Shown here in pieces: positions 13,311 to 21,559 of a stretch of DNA of 25,253 nt. The notes beneath the pieces are model-generated. The model had not been told where the DNA came from. It did not search any database and worked only from the letters and a program-made list of their open reading frames with translations. Position numbers and translations under genes: made by a program. The stretch's first letter is position 1. Every line of letters starts with the position of its first letter. The DNA is from CAJCIY01 sp036379355 (GTDB lineage Bacteria; Actinomycetota; Actinomycetes; Mycobacteriales; CAJCIY01). Location: assembly GCA_036379355.1 (NCBI GenBank), contig DASVGV010000057.1, positions 1-25,253 of the forward strand, given 5' to 3'.

Positions 13311-15397
13311 GCGCGCGCGACCGGAGCGCCCGCGACGCGGCGCGGGAGCACGCGGACCTCGTTCGCGTCGTCGAGGAGCATCGCTTCCGCTATTACGTGC
13401 TCGACACCATCTCGGTTTCCGACGGTGAGTACGACGCGCTGATCCACCGGCTGGAGGAGCTGGAGGCCGCCTACCCGGAGCTGCGCACCCCGGACAGCCC
13501 GACGCAGACCGTCGGCGGCGCGGTGTCGACGACGTTCTCGCCCGTCGAACACCTCGAGCGGCTGCTGTCCCTGGACAACGTCTTCAGCCCCGACGAGCTC
13601 ACCGCCTGGGCCGACCGCGCGTCCCGCGGTGCCGACGACATCCGCTGGTTGTGCGAGCTGAAGATCGACGGCCTCGCCGTCGACCTCGTCTACGAAGCCG
13701 GCCGGCTCGTCCGCGCCGCAACGCGGGGCGACGGCCGGACCGGCGAGGACATCACGGCGAACGTCCGGACCCTGGACGACGTGCCGTACCGCCTCGCCGG
13801 CGGCGACCCCCCAGCGCTGCTCGAGGTACGCGGGGAGGTGTTCTTCACGGTGCAGGACTTCGCCGACCTCAACGCCCGTCTCGTCGACGCGGGCAAGGCG
13901 CCGTTCGCCAACCCCCGCAATGCGGCCGCGGGCAGCCTGCGGCAGAAGGACCCCCGCGTCACGGCGGGCCGTCCGCTTCGCCTCACGGTGCACGGCCTCG
14001 GTCGCCGGGAGGGACTCGACGTCGCCAGCCAGTCCGAGGCGTACGCGGCGCTCCAGGTGATGGGACTGCCGGTGTCCAGCCGCTACCAGGTCCTCGACGA
14101 CGTGCCAGCCGTGCAGGCGTACGTCGCGTACTGGGGGGAGCACCGGCACGACATCGAGCACGAGATCGACGGCGTGGTGGTCAAGGTCGACGCGTTCGAC
14201 CGCCAGACCAGTCTCGGGGCGACGTCGAAGGCGCCGCGCTGGGCGATCGCGTACAAGTACCCCCCGCAGGAGGTGACGACCCGGCTCCTGGACATCCGCG
14301 TCAACGTCGGGCGCACCGGCCGGGTCACCCCGTTCGGGTTCATGGAGCCGGTCGAGGTCAGCGGCTCGACGGTCAGCCTCGCGACCCTGCACAACGCCGA
14401 CGAGGTGCGGCGCAAGGGCGTGCTCATCGGCGACACCGTCGTGCTGCGCAAGGCCGGTGACGTGATCCCCGAGATCGTCGGGCCGGTCGCCGACCTTCGT
14501 AACGGCAGCGAGACGGCGTTCGTCATGCCGACCCGGTGTCCGGAGTGCGGGACCGCGCTGCGGCCGGAGAGTGAGGGCGACAAGGACATCCGGTGCCCCA
14601 ACACCCGGTCCTGCCCGGCGCAGTTGCGCGAGCGCCTCGCGCACCTCGCCGGCCGCGGCGCCTTCGACATCGACAGCTTCGGCTACGAGACGGCCGTCGC
14701 CCTGCTCGCCGAGGGCCTCGTGGAGAACGAGGCCGACCTGTTCGACCTGACGGCCGAGGCGCTGCGCCGGACGAGCTTCTTCACCCGCAAGGACGGCGAG
14801 CTGTCCGCGCGCGGAACCGGCCTGCTCGCCGGGCTGGACGCGGCGCGCGGGCAGCCGCTGTGGCGGGTGCTCGTCGCCCTGTCGATCCGGCACGTCGGAC
14901 CGGAGGCGGCCCGGCCCCTGGCCGCGCACTTCGGCGCCATGACGGCGCTGCGCGCCGCCTCGGTCGACGAGCTGGCCGAGGTCGAGGGGGTCGGACCCGT
15001 CATCGCCCAGGCCGTCGTCGACTGGTTCGCCGTCGACTGGCATGCGGCGATCGTCGACCGGTGGGCGGCCGCCGGCGTACGCATGGTGGACCAGCAGCAG
15101 GCACCGTCCGCCGCGCAGACGCTGACCGGCGTCACCGTCGTGGTGACCGGGACCGTGCCGGGCTTCTCCCGGGAGGGCGCGACCGCGGCAGTCACCGACC
15201 GGGGCGGCAAGGTGGTGGGCTCGGTCAGCAGGAACACCGACATCGTGGTCGTCGGCGACGCGCCCGGCCGGGCGAAATATGACAAGGCGGTCAAGCTGCG
15301 CCGCCCGGTCCTGGACGGCGAGCACCTCCCGGTCCTGCTCGACCACGGTCTGGAGGCCGCGCTGCCGCTGGCGCACGTGGACCCGCCAACCGAGTGA
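13307..15397 (+). CDS. ligA: NAD-dependent DNA ligase LigA
   Basis: The 696-residue LigA seals nicks in replication and repair using NAD+. The Ia domain is near the N-terminus (FRYYVLDTISVSDGEYDALI). The adenylation site is CELKIDG with Lys119. An OB-fold region follows around VNVGRTGRVTPF, then a four-Cys zinc finger (C411, C414, C430, C436), helix-hairpin-helix repeats containing IRHVGPEAARPLA, and a C-terminal BRCT domain (about 604-685) with VVVTGTVPGFSR. All domains are present and the length is normal. The GTG start overlaps the MetE-like stop (GTGA) and has GGAGG at 13298-13302. It is essential in most bacteria; no second ligase is visible here. Confidence 0.96.
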   Translation: MSARDRSARDAAREHADLVRVVEEHRFRYYVLDTISVSDGEYDALIHRLEELEAAYPELRTPDSPTQTVGGAVSTTFSPVEHLERLLSLDNVFSPDELTAWADRASRGADDIRWLCELKIDGLAVDLVYEAGRLVRAATRGDGRTGEDITANVRTLDDVPYRLAGGDPPALLEVRGEVFFTVQDFADLNARLVDAGKAPFANPRNAAAGSLRQKDPRVTAGRPLRLTVHGLGRREGLDVASQSEAYAALQVMGLPVSSRYQVLDDVPAVQAYVAYWGEHRHDIEHEIDGVVVKVDAFDRQTSLGATSKAPRWAIAYKYPPQEVTTRLLDIRVNVGRTGRVTPFGFMEPVEVSGSTVSLATLHNADEVRRKGVLIGDTVVLRKAGDVIPEIVGPVADLRNGSETAFVMPTRCPECGTALRPESEGDKDIRCPNTRSCPAQLRERLAHLAGRGAFDIDSFGYETAVALLAEGLVENEADLFDLTAEALRRTSFFTRKDGELSARGTGLLAGLDAARGQPLWRVLVALSIRHVGPEAARPLAAHFGAMTALRAASVDELAEVEGVGPVIAQAVVDWFAVDWHAAIVDRWAAAGVRMVDQQQAPSAAQTLTGVTVVVTGTVPGFSREGATAAVTDRGGKVVGSVSRNTDIVVVGDAPGRAKYDKAVKLRRPVLDGEHLPVLLDHGLEAALPLAHVDPPTE

Positions 15398-15433
15398 CGT
15401 CCGAATCGGCCTGGTTCCGGCGCGGATCGGGAC

Positions 15434-15461
15434 TCACATCCGGGTACTCACGTGCCGAAGA
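15434..15461 (+). promoter_or_regulatory. FliA/WhiG-like promoter candidate for the GGDEF-EAL gene
   Basis: A -35-like TCAC (15434-15437) and a -10-like GCCGAAGA (15454-15461, six of eight matches to the GCCGATAA consensus of flagellar and WhiG sigma factors) are 16 bases apart, the spacing expected for this class. The region also holds a direct repeat, ACTCACAT (15432-15439) and ACTCACGT (15446-15453), with a 14-base period, which may instead be a tandem regulator site. It lies 37 bases after ligA, so the next gene can be transcribed on its own. Confidence 0.45.
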
Positions 15462-15525
15462 ACTCGGCGAGGTGCCCTCGTGCGCAGACGGGCGCCCTCT
15501 CGCGCGACGTCGGAGGACCAGGGAC

Positions 15526-17613
15526 GTGACGGTCACAGAGGTGAGGCACCGCACCGGGCGGGACAGCCTGCCCGCCGCCCATCGCGCCTGGTTCGTGGCG
15601 TACGCCGTCGGGATCGCCGTGGCAGGAGCGCTCTGCGTGGCGCTCGTCGCGGCCTTCGCCCCCCGGCACGGGTTCGCGGGCTCCGACGCCGCCACCTGGC
15701 TCGTCGCCGCCTTCGCGATGCTGGCGGTCGCCCAGCCGGTGGTCATGCCCCGCCGCTGGGACACCGAGGCGCTGCCGGTCTCGATCGCATTCCTGCTCGC
15801 GTTGCTCGTCACCAGCGGCCCGATCCTGACGCTGGGGCTCGCCGCCGCGGCCGCCGTGATGGTCGACCTCGGCAAGCGCCGCGCCCCCTGGCGGCTGGGG
15901 TTCAACGCCGGGCAGTACGTGCTGTCCTGGACCGCCGCCTGGGCCGTGCTGGCCGCGTTCCACGACGCCGGGTCCACCCGCGGCGCCGTCCGCCTCGAGG
16001 GCGGAGCACTCGGCGGCATCCTGCTGGGGGCGGTGACGTACTTCGTCGTCAACAACGCGCTCGTGGCCGGTGCCGTCGTCCTGCACGACGGGTCCGGGCT
16101 GCTGCGGACGGCGGTGTCGTTCGTCCGGTCCGAGGCCCCGAGCGCGCTGCCGCTCCTGATCTGCGCGCCCCTCGTCATCGCGGTGATGCAGAGCTCGCCC
16201 TGGCTCGTTCCGCTGCTCTTGCTCCCGCTGGCCGCAGTGCACCTCATCGTCCGACTGACCGGCGAGTCGGAGCGCGTGACGCTGTTCGACGCGCTCACCG
16301 GGCTGCCGAACCGCACGCTCCTGCGGCAGCGGATGGAGGAGATGATCGCGGACGACGACCTCGCCGAGTCCGGGGCCGCCCTGCTGCTGCTGGACATCGA
16401 CCGCTTCAAGGAGGTCAACGACACCCTCGGGCACGACGCGGGCGACGCCCTCCTCGTACAGATCGCCAAGCGGCTCAACGCGGTCATGCGGCCCGGCGAC
16501 GTCATCGCCCGTCTCGGCGGCGACGAGTTCGCCGTCCTGCTGCCGTGGACGAGCGAGAGCGACGCCGCAGCAGAGGTCGCCATGCGGGTCGAGCGGGCGC
16601 TCGAGGCCCCGTTCGAGTCCGGGGACATGCTGCTGCAGACCGAGGCGTCGGTCGGCGTGGCGCTCTATCCGGAGCACGCCAGCGACCCGGACACGCTGAT
16701 CCGCTGCGCGGACGTGGCGATGTACCAGGCCAAGGCCCACCGGCTCGGCGTCCAGGTCTACAGCCCCGAGCACGACCACCACAGCGCCGAGCGGCTGGCC
16801 CTGCTGGGCGACCTGCGGCACGCCCTCGACGAGAAGGCGCTCGCGGTCCACTTCCAGCCGATGGTCGACGCGCACACCGCGCAGGTGGCCGGGGTCGAGG
16901 CACTGGTGCGCTGGAAGCACCCGCGGCACGGCTTCGTCTCACCCGACGAGTTCATTCCGCTGGCCGAGCAGTCCGGTCTGATGCGCCCGCTGACCGAGTT
17001 CGTGCTGGACGCGTCCCTGGAGCAGGTCGCCGGGTGGCGCCGCAGCGGCATCTCGATCACCGTCTCGGTGAACGTCAGCGCGCGTGACCTGTGCGACCGG
17101 GCGTTCGTGCCGCACGTACGCCGTTGCCTGCGCGACCACGCCGTACCCGGCTCGTCACTGATCCTGGAGGTCACCGAGCGTGTCCTCGCCGACGACGACG
17201 TCCGCGCGGTGACGGCCCTGGAGGAGCTCACCGCGCTGGGCGTGCGCATCAGCCTCGACGACTTCGGCACCGGCTACTCGTCGCTCGGCCGGCTCGAGGC
17301 GCTGCCGGTGGGCGAGATCAAGGTGGACAAGTCGTTCGTGTCGCGGCTCGACGTGAACGACGACGCGCCGATCGTCCACTCGGTCGTCGACCTCGCGCAC
17401 GCGCTCGGCCTGGCCGTCGTCGCCGAGGGGGTGGAGACCGCCCGGGCGTGGCGGACGCTCGCGGACTGGGGCTGCGACGTGATCCAGGGCTGGTACCTCG
17501 CCAAGGCCATGCCCGCCGCCGACATGACGATCTGGCTCGAGCGGCACAACGGCCGGCCGGTCCTGCAGGCGATCCGCGACGACCTCCCGCACGTGACCGC
17601 CGACAGCGCCTGA
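15526..17613 (+). CDS. membrane-bound GGDEF-EAL cyclic-di-GMP enzyme
   Basis: The 695-residue protein has about seven or eight hydrophobic segments in residues 21-245, a GGDEF domain (about 252-412) and an EAL domain (about 425-672). The cyclase site is intact (RLGGDEF, 329-335), and the product-inhibition site RxxD (R322-D325) lies five residues before it. EAL residues needed for phosphodiesterase activity are also present: EAL (458-460), N516 in NVS, E551 in EVTER, DDFGTG (578-583), K602, E634 in AEGVE and Q654. The enzyme could therefore both make and degrade c-di-GMP, with the membrane part sensing a signal. GTG 15526 is chosen over the in-frame 15394 because GGAGG lies at 15512-15516 and the longer version adds non-coding-like sequence. 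It interrupts the conserved ligA-gatC neighbourhood. Confidence 0.92.
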   Translation: MTVTEVRHRTGRDSLPAAHRAWFVAYAVGIAVAGALCVALVAAFAPRHGFAGSDAATWLVAAFAMLAVAQPVVMPRRWDTEALPVSIAFLLALLVTSGPILTLGLAAAAAVMVDLGKRRAPWRLGFNAGQYVLSWTAAWAVLAAFHDAGSTRGAVRLEGGALGGILLGAVTYFVVNNALVAGAVVLHDGSGLLRTAVSFVRSEAPSALPLLICAPLVIAVMQSSPWLVPLLLLPLAAVHLIVRLTGESERVTLFDALTGLPNRTLLRQRMEEMIADDDLAESGAALLLLDIDRFKEVNDTLGHDAGDALLVQIAKRLNAVMRPGDVIARLGGDEFAVLLPWTSESDAAAEVAMRVERALEAPFESGDMLLQTEASVGVALYPEHASDPDTLIRCADVAMYQAKAHRLGVQVYSPEHDHHSAERLALLGDLRHALDEKALAVHFQPMVDAHTAQVAGVEALVRWKHPRHGFVSPDEFIPLAEQSGLMRPLTEFVLDASLEQVAGWRRSGISITVSVNVSARDLCDRAFVPHVRRCLRDHAVPGSSLILEVTERVLADDDVRAVTALEELTALGVRISLDDFGTGYSSLGRLEALPVGEIKVDKSFVSRLDVNDDAPIVHSVVDLAHALGLAVVAEGVETARAWRTLADWGCDVIQGWYLAKAMPAADMTIWLERHNGRPVLQAIRDDLPHVTADSA

Positions 17614-17677
17614 CTCTCCTCCTCGTCGCGTCGGCGCCGCCTCTCGGACGCGCTCGGCCCGCCCGTGCGCGGGGTTC

Positions 17678-17683
17678 TAGGAT
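17678..17683 (+). promoter_or_regulatory. -10 element of the leaderless gatCAB promoter
   Basis: TAGGAT lies 6 bases before the GTG start of gatC and no ribosome binding site is seen. This would be the promoter for gatC, gatA, gatB and the DUF3039 gene. Confidence 0.6.
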
Positions 17684-17689
17684 CGTCGG

Positions 17690-17992
17690 GTGCCAGATCC
17701 GATCACCCGCGACGAGGTCGCGCACCTGGCCCGGCTGGCCCGCCTCGACGTCACCGACGACGAGCTGGACACGTTCGCCGGGCAGCTCGAGGTGATTCTC
17801 GGGTCGGTCGCCCGCGTGGCCGAGGTGGCCGCCGACGACATCCCGCCGACGAGCCACGCGGTGCCGCTGGTGAACGTGTTCCGGGACGACGTCGTCCGGC
17901 CGTCGCTCGACCGCGACGAGGTCCTGCGCCAGGCGCCGGCGAGCGAGGACGGCCGGTTCGAGGTCCCGCGCATGCTGGACGAGCCCGCGTGA
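17690..17992 (+). CDS. gatC: Asp-tRNA(Asn)/Glu-tRNA(Gln) amidotransferase subunit C
   Basis: The 100-residue small subunit wraps around GatA and stabilises the GatA-GatB complex. Typical features are ITRDEVAHLARLARL at the N-terminus, the LEVILGSVARVAEV helix, and the C-terminal PLVNVFRDDVVRPSL and DGRFEVPRML. Normal length. The GTG start is fixed by the N-terminal match and by TAGGAT 6 bases upstream. The stop overlaps the gatA start as TGATG, so the subunits are made together. Confidence 0.95.
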   Translation: MPDPITRDEVAHLARLARLDVTDDELDTFAGQLEVILGSVARVAEVAADDIPPTSHAVPLVNVFRDDVVRPSLDRDEVLRQAPASEDGRFEVPRMLDEPA

Positions 17993-19482
17993 TGGTGACC
18001 GACCTGACGCGGCTGACCGCGGCGGACCTGGCAGCGCGCATCGCCGCGAGGGAGGTGTCCGCGGTCGAGGTCGCCGAGGCGCACCTGGAGCGCATCGCCG
18101 CGGTCGACGGTACGGCCGAGGCGGGCGTGCACGCGTTCCTGCATGTCGACGCGGACGGCGCGCTCGCGAACGCCCGCCGCGTCGACGCCGGCGAGGTGAG
18201 TGGCCCGCTGGCGGGAGTGCCACTGGCACTCAAGGACGTCCTGACGATGCGCGGCGTGCCGACGACCAGCGGGTCGCGGATCCTCGAGGGCTGGCGGCCG
18301 CCCTACGACGCGACGGTCACCGCGCGGCTGAAGAGCGGCGGCGTCACGATCCTCGGCAAGACCAACATGGACGAGTTCGCGATGGGCAGCTCCACCGAGA
18401 ACTCCGCGTACGGGCCGAGCCGCAACCCCTGGGACCTCACCCGCATCCCCGGCGGATCGTCCGGGGGGAGCGCGGCGGCGGTCGCGGCGTACGAGGCGCC
18501 GCTGGCGGTCGGCACCGACACCGGCGGCTCCATCCGGCAGCCGGCCGCCGTCTGCGGGCTCGTCGGCGTGAAGCCGACCTACGGCGGGGTCAGCCGCTAC
18601 GGCCTCATCGCGTTCTCCTCCAGCCTCGACCAGGCCGGCCCGCTGGCCCGCACGGTCCTGGACGCGGCGCTGCTGCACGCGGCGGTCGCCGGCTACGACC
18701 CGTTGGACTCGACGTCGATCGACGCCCCGGTCCCCGACGTCGTCGGCGCGTGCGCGACGCGGGACCTGCGCGGGACGCGGGTCGGCGTGGTGTCCGAGCT
18801 GTCCGGCGACGGGTACGAGCCCGGGGTGCTGGCCGCCTTCGAGGCGGCCGTGAAGACGCTGACGGTGCTGGGCGCCGACGTGGTCCCGGTGAGCTGCCCG
18901 CACTTCGCCTACGCGCTGCCCGCCTACTACCTGATCGCGCCGAGCGAGTGCTCGTCGAACCTGGCGCGCTTCGACGCGATGCGCTACGGGCTGCGGGTCC
19001 AGCACGGGGACGCAAGCGCCGAACAGGTCATGGCCGCCACCCGCGAGGCCGGGTTCGGCGCCGAGGTGAAGCGACGGGTCATCCTCGGCACGTACGCGCT
19101 GTCGAGCGGCTACTACGACGCCTACTACGGGCAGGCACAGAAGGTCCGGACCCTCATCACCCGCGACTTCGAGGCGGCGTACGAGAACGTCGACGTGCTC
19201 GTCAGCCCGACCACGCCGACCGTCGCGTTCCCGCTGGGCGCCAAGGTCGACGACCCGATGGCCATGTACCAGAGCGACGTCGCGTCGATCCCGTCGAACC
19301 TCGCCGGCAACGCGTCGATGTCCCTGCCGGTCGGGCTGTCGGAGGGCCTGCCGGTCGGCCTGCAGATCATGGCCCCGCCGCTGGCCGACGACCGGCTCTA
19401 CCGGGTCGGTGCCGCGCTCGAAGCGGCCCTCGACGCCGACCGCGGGCACTCTCTGCTCGCCGAGATGAGGGACCTCGCATGA
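17992..19482 (+). CDS. gatA: Asp-tRNA(Asn)/Glu-tRNA(Gln) amidotransferase subunit A
   Basis: The 496-residue amidase-signature enzyme releases ammonia from glutamine and channels it to GatB, which amidates mischarged Glu-tRNA(Gln) or Asp-tRNA(Asn). The Ser-cisSer-Lys triad is visible: K81 in ALKDVLT, S156 in GGSSGGSAA and nucleophile S180 in GTDTGGSIRQPA. The C-terminal NLAGNASMSLPVG segment is typical of the family. Length is standard. ATG 17992 overlaps gatC (TGATG) and the gene overlaps gatB (ATGA). In Mycobacterium pfkA lies between gatA and gatB; here it does not. Confidence 0.96.
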   Translation: MVTDLTRLTAADLAARIAAREVSAVEVAEAHLERIAAVDGTAEAGVHAFLHVDADGALANARRVDAGEVSGPLAGVPLALKDVLTMRGVPTTSGSRILEGWRPPYDATVTARLKSGGVTILGKTNMDEFAMGSSTENSAYGPSRNPWDLTRIPGGSSGGSAAAVAAYEAPLAVGTDTGGSIRQPAAVCGLVGVKPTYGGVSRYGLIAFSSSLDQAGPLARTVLDAALLHAAVAGYDPLDSTSIDAPVPDVVGACATRDLRGTRVGVVSELSGDGYEPGVLAAFEAAVKTLTVLGADVVPVSCPHFAYALPAYYLIAPSECSSNLARFDAMRYGLRVQHGDASAEQVMAATREAGFGAEVKRRVILGTYALSSGYYDAYYGQAQKVRTLITRDFEAAYENVDVLVSPTTPTVAFPLGAKVDDPMAMYQSDVASIPSNLAGNASMSLPVGLSEGLPVGLQIMAPPLADDRLYRVGAALEAALDADRGHSLLAEMRDLA

Positions 19483-21005
19483 CGACGGTCGGGAGCGCGA
19501 CGCTGGTCGACTACGACGAGGCGGTCGCGCGCTACGAGCCGGTCATCGGGCTCGAGACGCACGTGGAGCTCGGGACGGCCACGAAGATGTTCTGCGGCTG
19601 CGCGACCGACTTCGGAGCCGAGCCGAACACGCACGTCTGCCCGACCTGCCTGGGCCTGCCCGGCGCGCTGCCGACCCTGAACGGTGCCGCTGTCCGCTCG
19701 GCGGTGCTGATCGGCCTCGCCCTGCACTGCGACGTCGCCGCGTGGTGCCGGTTCGCGCGCAAGAACTACTTCTATCCGGACATGCCGAAGAACTACCAGA
19801 TCAGCCAGTACGACGAGCCGATCTGCACCGACGGCTACCTCGACGTCGAGGTCGCGACGGCGGACGGCGAGACGCGCACCGTCCGCGTCGACATCGAGCG
19901 CGTGCACATGGAGGAGGACACCGGCAAGTCCCTGCACGTCGGCGGTTCGGGCCGCATCCACGGCGCGACGCACTCGCTGGTCGACTTCAACCGAGCCGGC
20001 ATCCCGCTCGTCGAGATCGTGACCAAGCCGGTCGAGGCGGGGGACCTGGCGCCGCTGGTCGCGCGTACCTACGTCCAGGAGCTGGCCGAGCTGCTGCGCA
20101 CCCTGGACGTCTCCGACGTGCGCCTCGAGCAGGGGTCGCTCCGGTGCGACGTGAACACGTCGCTGCGGCCGCGGACCGCCGGCGCCCCGTACGGCACCCG
20201 TACCGAGACCAAGAACGTCAACTCCTACCGCTCGGTCGAGCGGGCGGTGCGCTTCGAGGTGTCCCGGCAGGCCGCGCTGCTCGACGCGGGGGAGCGGGTG
20301 GTGCAGGAGACCCGCCACTTCCACGAGGACTCGGGCACCACGTCGCCGGGACGCTCCAAGGAGGAGGCGACCGACTACCGGTACTTCCCGGAGCCCGACC
20401 TCGTCCCGATCGCGTTCCCGGCCGAAGAGATCGAGGCCCTCCGGGCACGGCTGCCCGAGACGCCCGCCGCGTTCCGGGCCCGGCTTCGGGAGGCGTACGG
20501 CTTCACCGACCTCGACCTCGAGCAGCTCACCGGCGCGGGCGTCCTCGACGCCGTTGTCGAGACGATCGCGCTGGGGGCCGAGCCGGGCGCCGCCCGGGCG
20601 ATGTGGCTGTCGGACCTGGGCAAGGCCGCGAACGAGACAGGAAAGCCGGCCACGGACCTCGGCGTCACCCCCGCCCACGTCGCCCGGATCCTGGCCCTCG
20701 TCGCCGACGGGACGCTGACCGCGGCGCTGGCCCGGCAGGCCCTCGACGGCGTGCTCGCCGGCGAGGGCGACGTGGACGCGGTGGTCGCCGCCCGCGACCT
20801 CGCGGTCGTCGCCGACGACAGCGCCCTGCAGGAGGTGATCGACAGCGTGCTCGCGGCCCAGCCGGACACCGCCGAGAAGGTGCGCGGCGGCAACCAGAAC
20901 GCGGCCGGACCGCTCATCGGTGCGGTGATGAAGGCGACCGGCGGGAAGGCCGACGCCGCCAAGGTGCGTTCCCTCATCCTGAGCACCCTGACGGGAGGCG
21001 CGTGA
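19479..21005 (+). CDS. gatB: Asp-tRNA(Asn)/Glu-tRNA(Gln) amidotransferase subunit B
   Basis: The 508-residue subunit binds mischarged tRNA, phosphorylates the side chain and transfers ammonia delivered by GatA. IGLETHVEL (23-31) starts the cradle domain. The zinc site is C39-x-C41 and C54-x2-C57. FYPDMPKNYQISQ and the HMEEDTGKS segment are conserved blocks that contribute to the kinase-like site. A C-terminal YqeY-type tail domain (about 360-508) binds the tRNA elbow and ends in KVRGGNQNAAGPLIGAVMK. Normal length. It is coupled to gatA by ATGA and to the next gene by TGATG. Confidence 0.96.
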   Translation: MTTVGSATLVDYDEAVARYEPVIGLETHVELGTATKMFCGCATDFGAEPNTHVCPTCLGLPGALPTLNGAAVRSAVLIGLALHCDVAAWCRFARKNYFYPDMPKNYQISQYDEPICTDGYLDVEVATADGETRTVRVDIERVHMEEDTGKSLHVGGSGRIHGATHSLVDFNRAGIPLVEIVTKPVEAGDLAPLVARTYVQELAELLRTLDVSDVRLEQGSLRCDVNTSLRPRTAGAPYGTRTETKNVNSYRSVERAVRFEVSRQAALLDAGERVVQETRHFHEDSGTTSPGRSKEEATDYRYFPEPDLVPIAFPAEEIEALRARLPETPAAFRARLREAYGFTDLDLEQLTGAGVLDAVVETIALGAEPGAARAMWLSDLGKAANETGKPATDLGVTPAHVARILALVADGTLTAALARQALDGVLAGEGDVDAVVAARDLAVVADDSALQEVIDSVLAAQPDTAEKVRGGNQNAAGPLIGAVMKATGGKADAAKVRSLILSTLTGGA

Positions 21006-21277
21006 TGACCACACCCCTGCAGGAGGGCGTCGGGACGACGACGGTCCTGGAGCCGCGCGAGCTGCCGGCCGACCACGACGACGACCTGTTCCACTACGTC
21101 CGCAAGGACGCCATCACCGAGTCCGCCGTCCTGGGCAACATCGTCACCGCCCTGTGCGGCGCGCAGTTCCCGGTGACCAAGACGCCGAAGCCCGGCTCGC
21201 CGGTCTGCCCGGCGTGCAAGGAGATGCTGGACATGCTGCGTGCCCTCGGACCCGGCGGCGACCAGCCGAGCGACTGA
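21005..21277 (+). CDS. DUF3039 family protein
   Basis: The 90-residue protein matches the actinobacterial DUF3039 family, of unknown function. The core is LFHYVRKDAITESAVLG, then LCGAQFPV and VCPACKEMLD. The conserved Cys of LCG and the CPAC pair, perhaps with the His of FHYV, look like a small zinc site. It starts at ATG 21005, overlapping the gatB stop (TGATG), so it is co-translated with the amidotransferase; GTG 21002 is an alternative start. The acidic segment DHDDD lies near the N-terminus. I infer no function beyond possible metal binding. Confidence 0.85.
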   Translation: MTTPLQEGVGTTTVLEPRELPADHDDDLFHYVRKDAITESAVLGNIVTALCGAQFPVTKTPKPGSPVCPACKEMLDMLRALGPGGDQPSD

Positions 21278-21372
21278 CCGCCGCCTCCTCGACCTCTGCG
21301 GTGGTTCCGGCGGGCGGCCGCGTTCGGCGTGTCGTGCCGGCCGATCGGGCCGAGCCTGCGCACACTCGGTCG

Positions 21373-21522
21373 GTGGGCTTCCTCAGGAATCTTGCTGCGC
21401 ACCTGCGCCGGCAGCACCCGGTGTCCGCTCGGTCGGTCGTCGCCGCGCAGCGGCGGTACGGCATGGCGCGCGCGGCCCTGCATCCGGCTGAGCCGCTGTC
21501 GAACGTGCGGCGCATGCCCTAG
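21373..21522 (+). CDS. possible small basic protein in the DUF3039-ilvD spacer
   Basis: The 282-base spacer between the DUF3039 gene and ilvD contains a 49-codon reading frame from GTG 21373. By hand count about 88% of its third codon positions are G or C against roughly 55% of second positions, the contrast expected of a coding frame here. The product is basic, with LRRQHPVSARSVVAAQRRYG in the middle, and has no membrane segment. No ribosome binding site or -10 element is seen close to the start, and upstream GTG 21334 is an alternative. I recognise no family, so this may be chance. I see nothing else definite in the spacer apart from a repeated decamer CTCGGTCGGT (21365, 21428). Confidence 0.3.
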   Translation: MGFLRNLAAHLRRQHPVSARSVVAAQRRYGMARAALHPAEPLSNVRRMP

Positions 21523-21547
21523 CCGCGAGGCCGCCGCAACGCCGGGT

Positions 21548-21553
21548 TAGCCT
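21548..21553 (+). promoter_or_regulatory. -10 element of the leaderless ilvD promoter
   Basis: TAGCCT lies 6 bases before ATG 21560, without a ribosome binding site. This implies ilvD has its own promoter, separate from the gat operon. Confidence 0.6.
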
Positions 21554-21559
21554 GCGGCC

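Noticed and set aside
15394..15525. Earlier start of the GGDEF-EAL gene overlapping the ligA stop
   Set aside because: The extra 44 residues look non-coding, and a GGAGG site 9 bases before GTG 15526 plus the promoter candidate inside the region favour the later start.
15448..16929. Minus-strand open frame opposite the GGDEF-EAL gene
   Set aside because: The plus strand encodes intact GGDEF and EAL motifs; the antisense product is repetitive and without family features.
21365..21437. Repeated decamer CTCGGTCGGT as a regulatory pair
   Set aside because: Two GC-rich copies 63 bases apart in a 282-base spacer are not distinctive enough, and no symmetry or promoter fits them.
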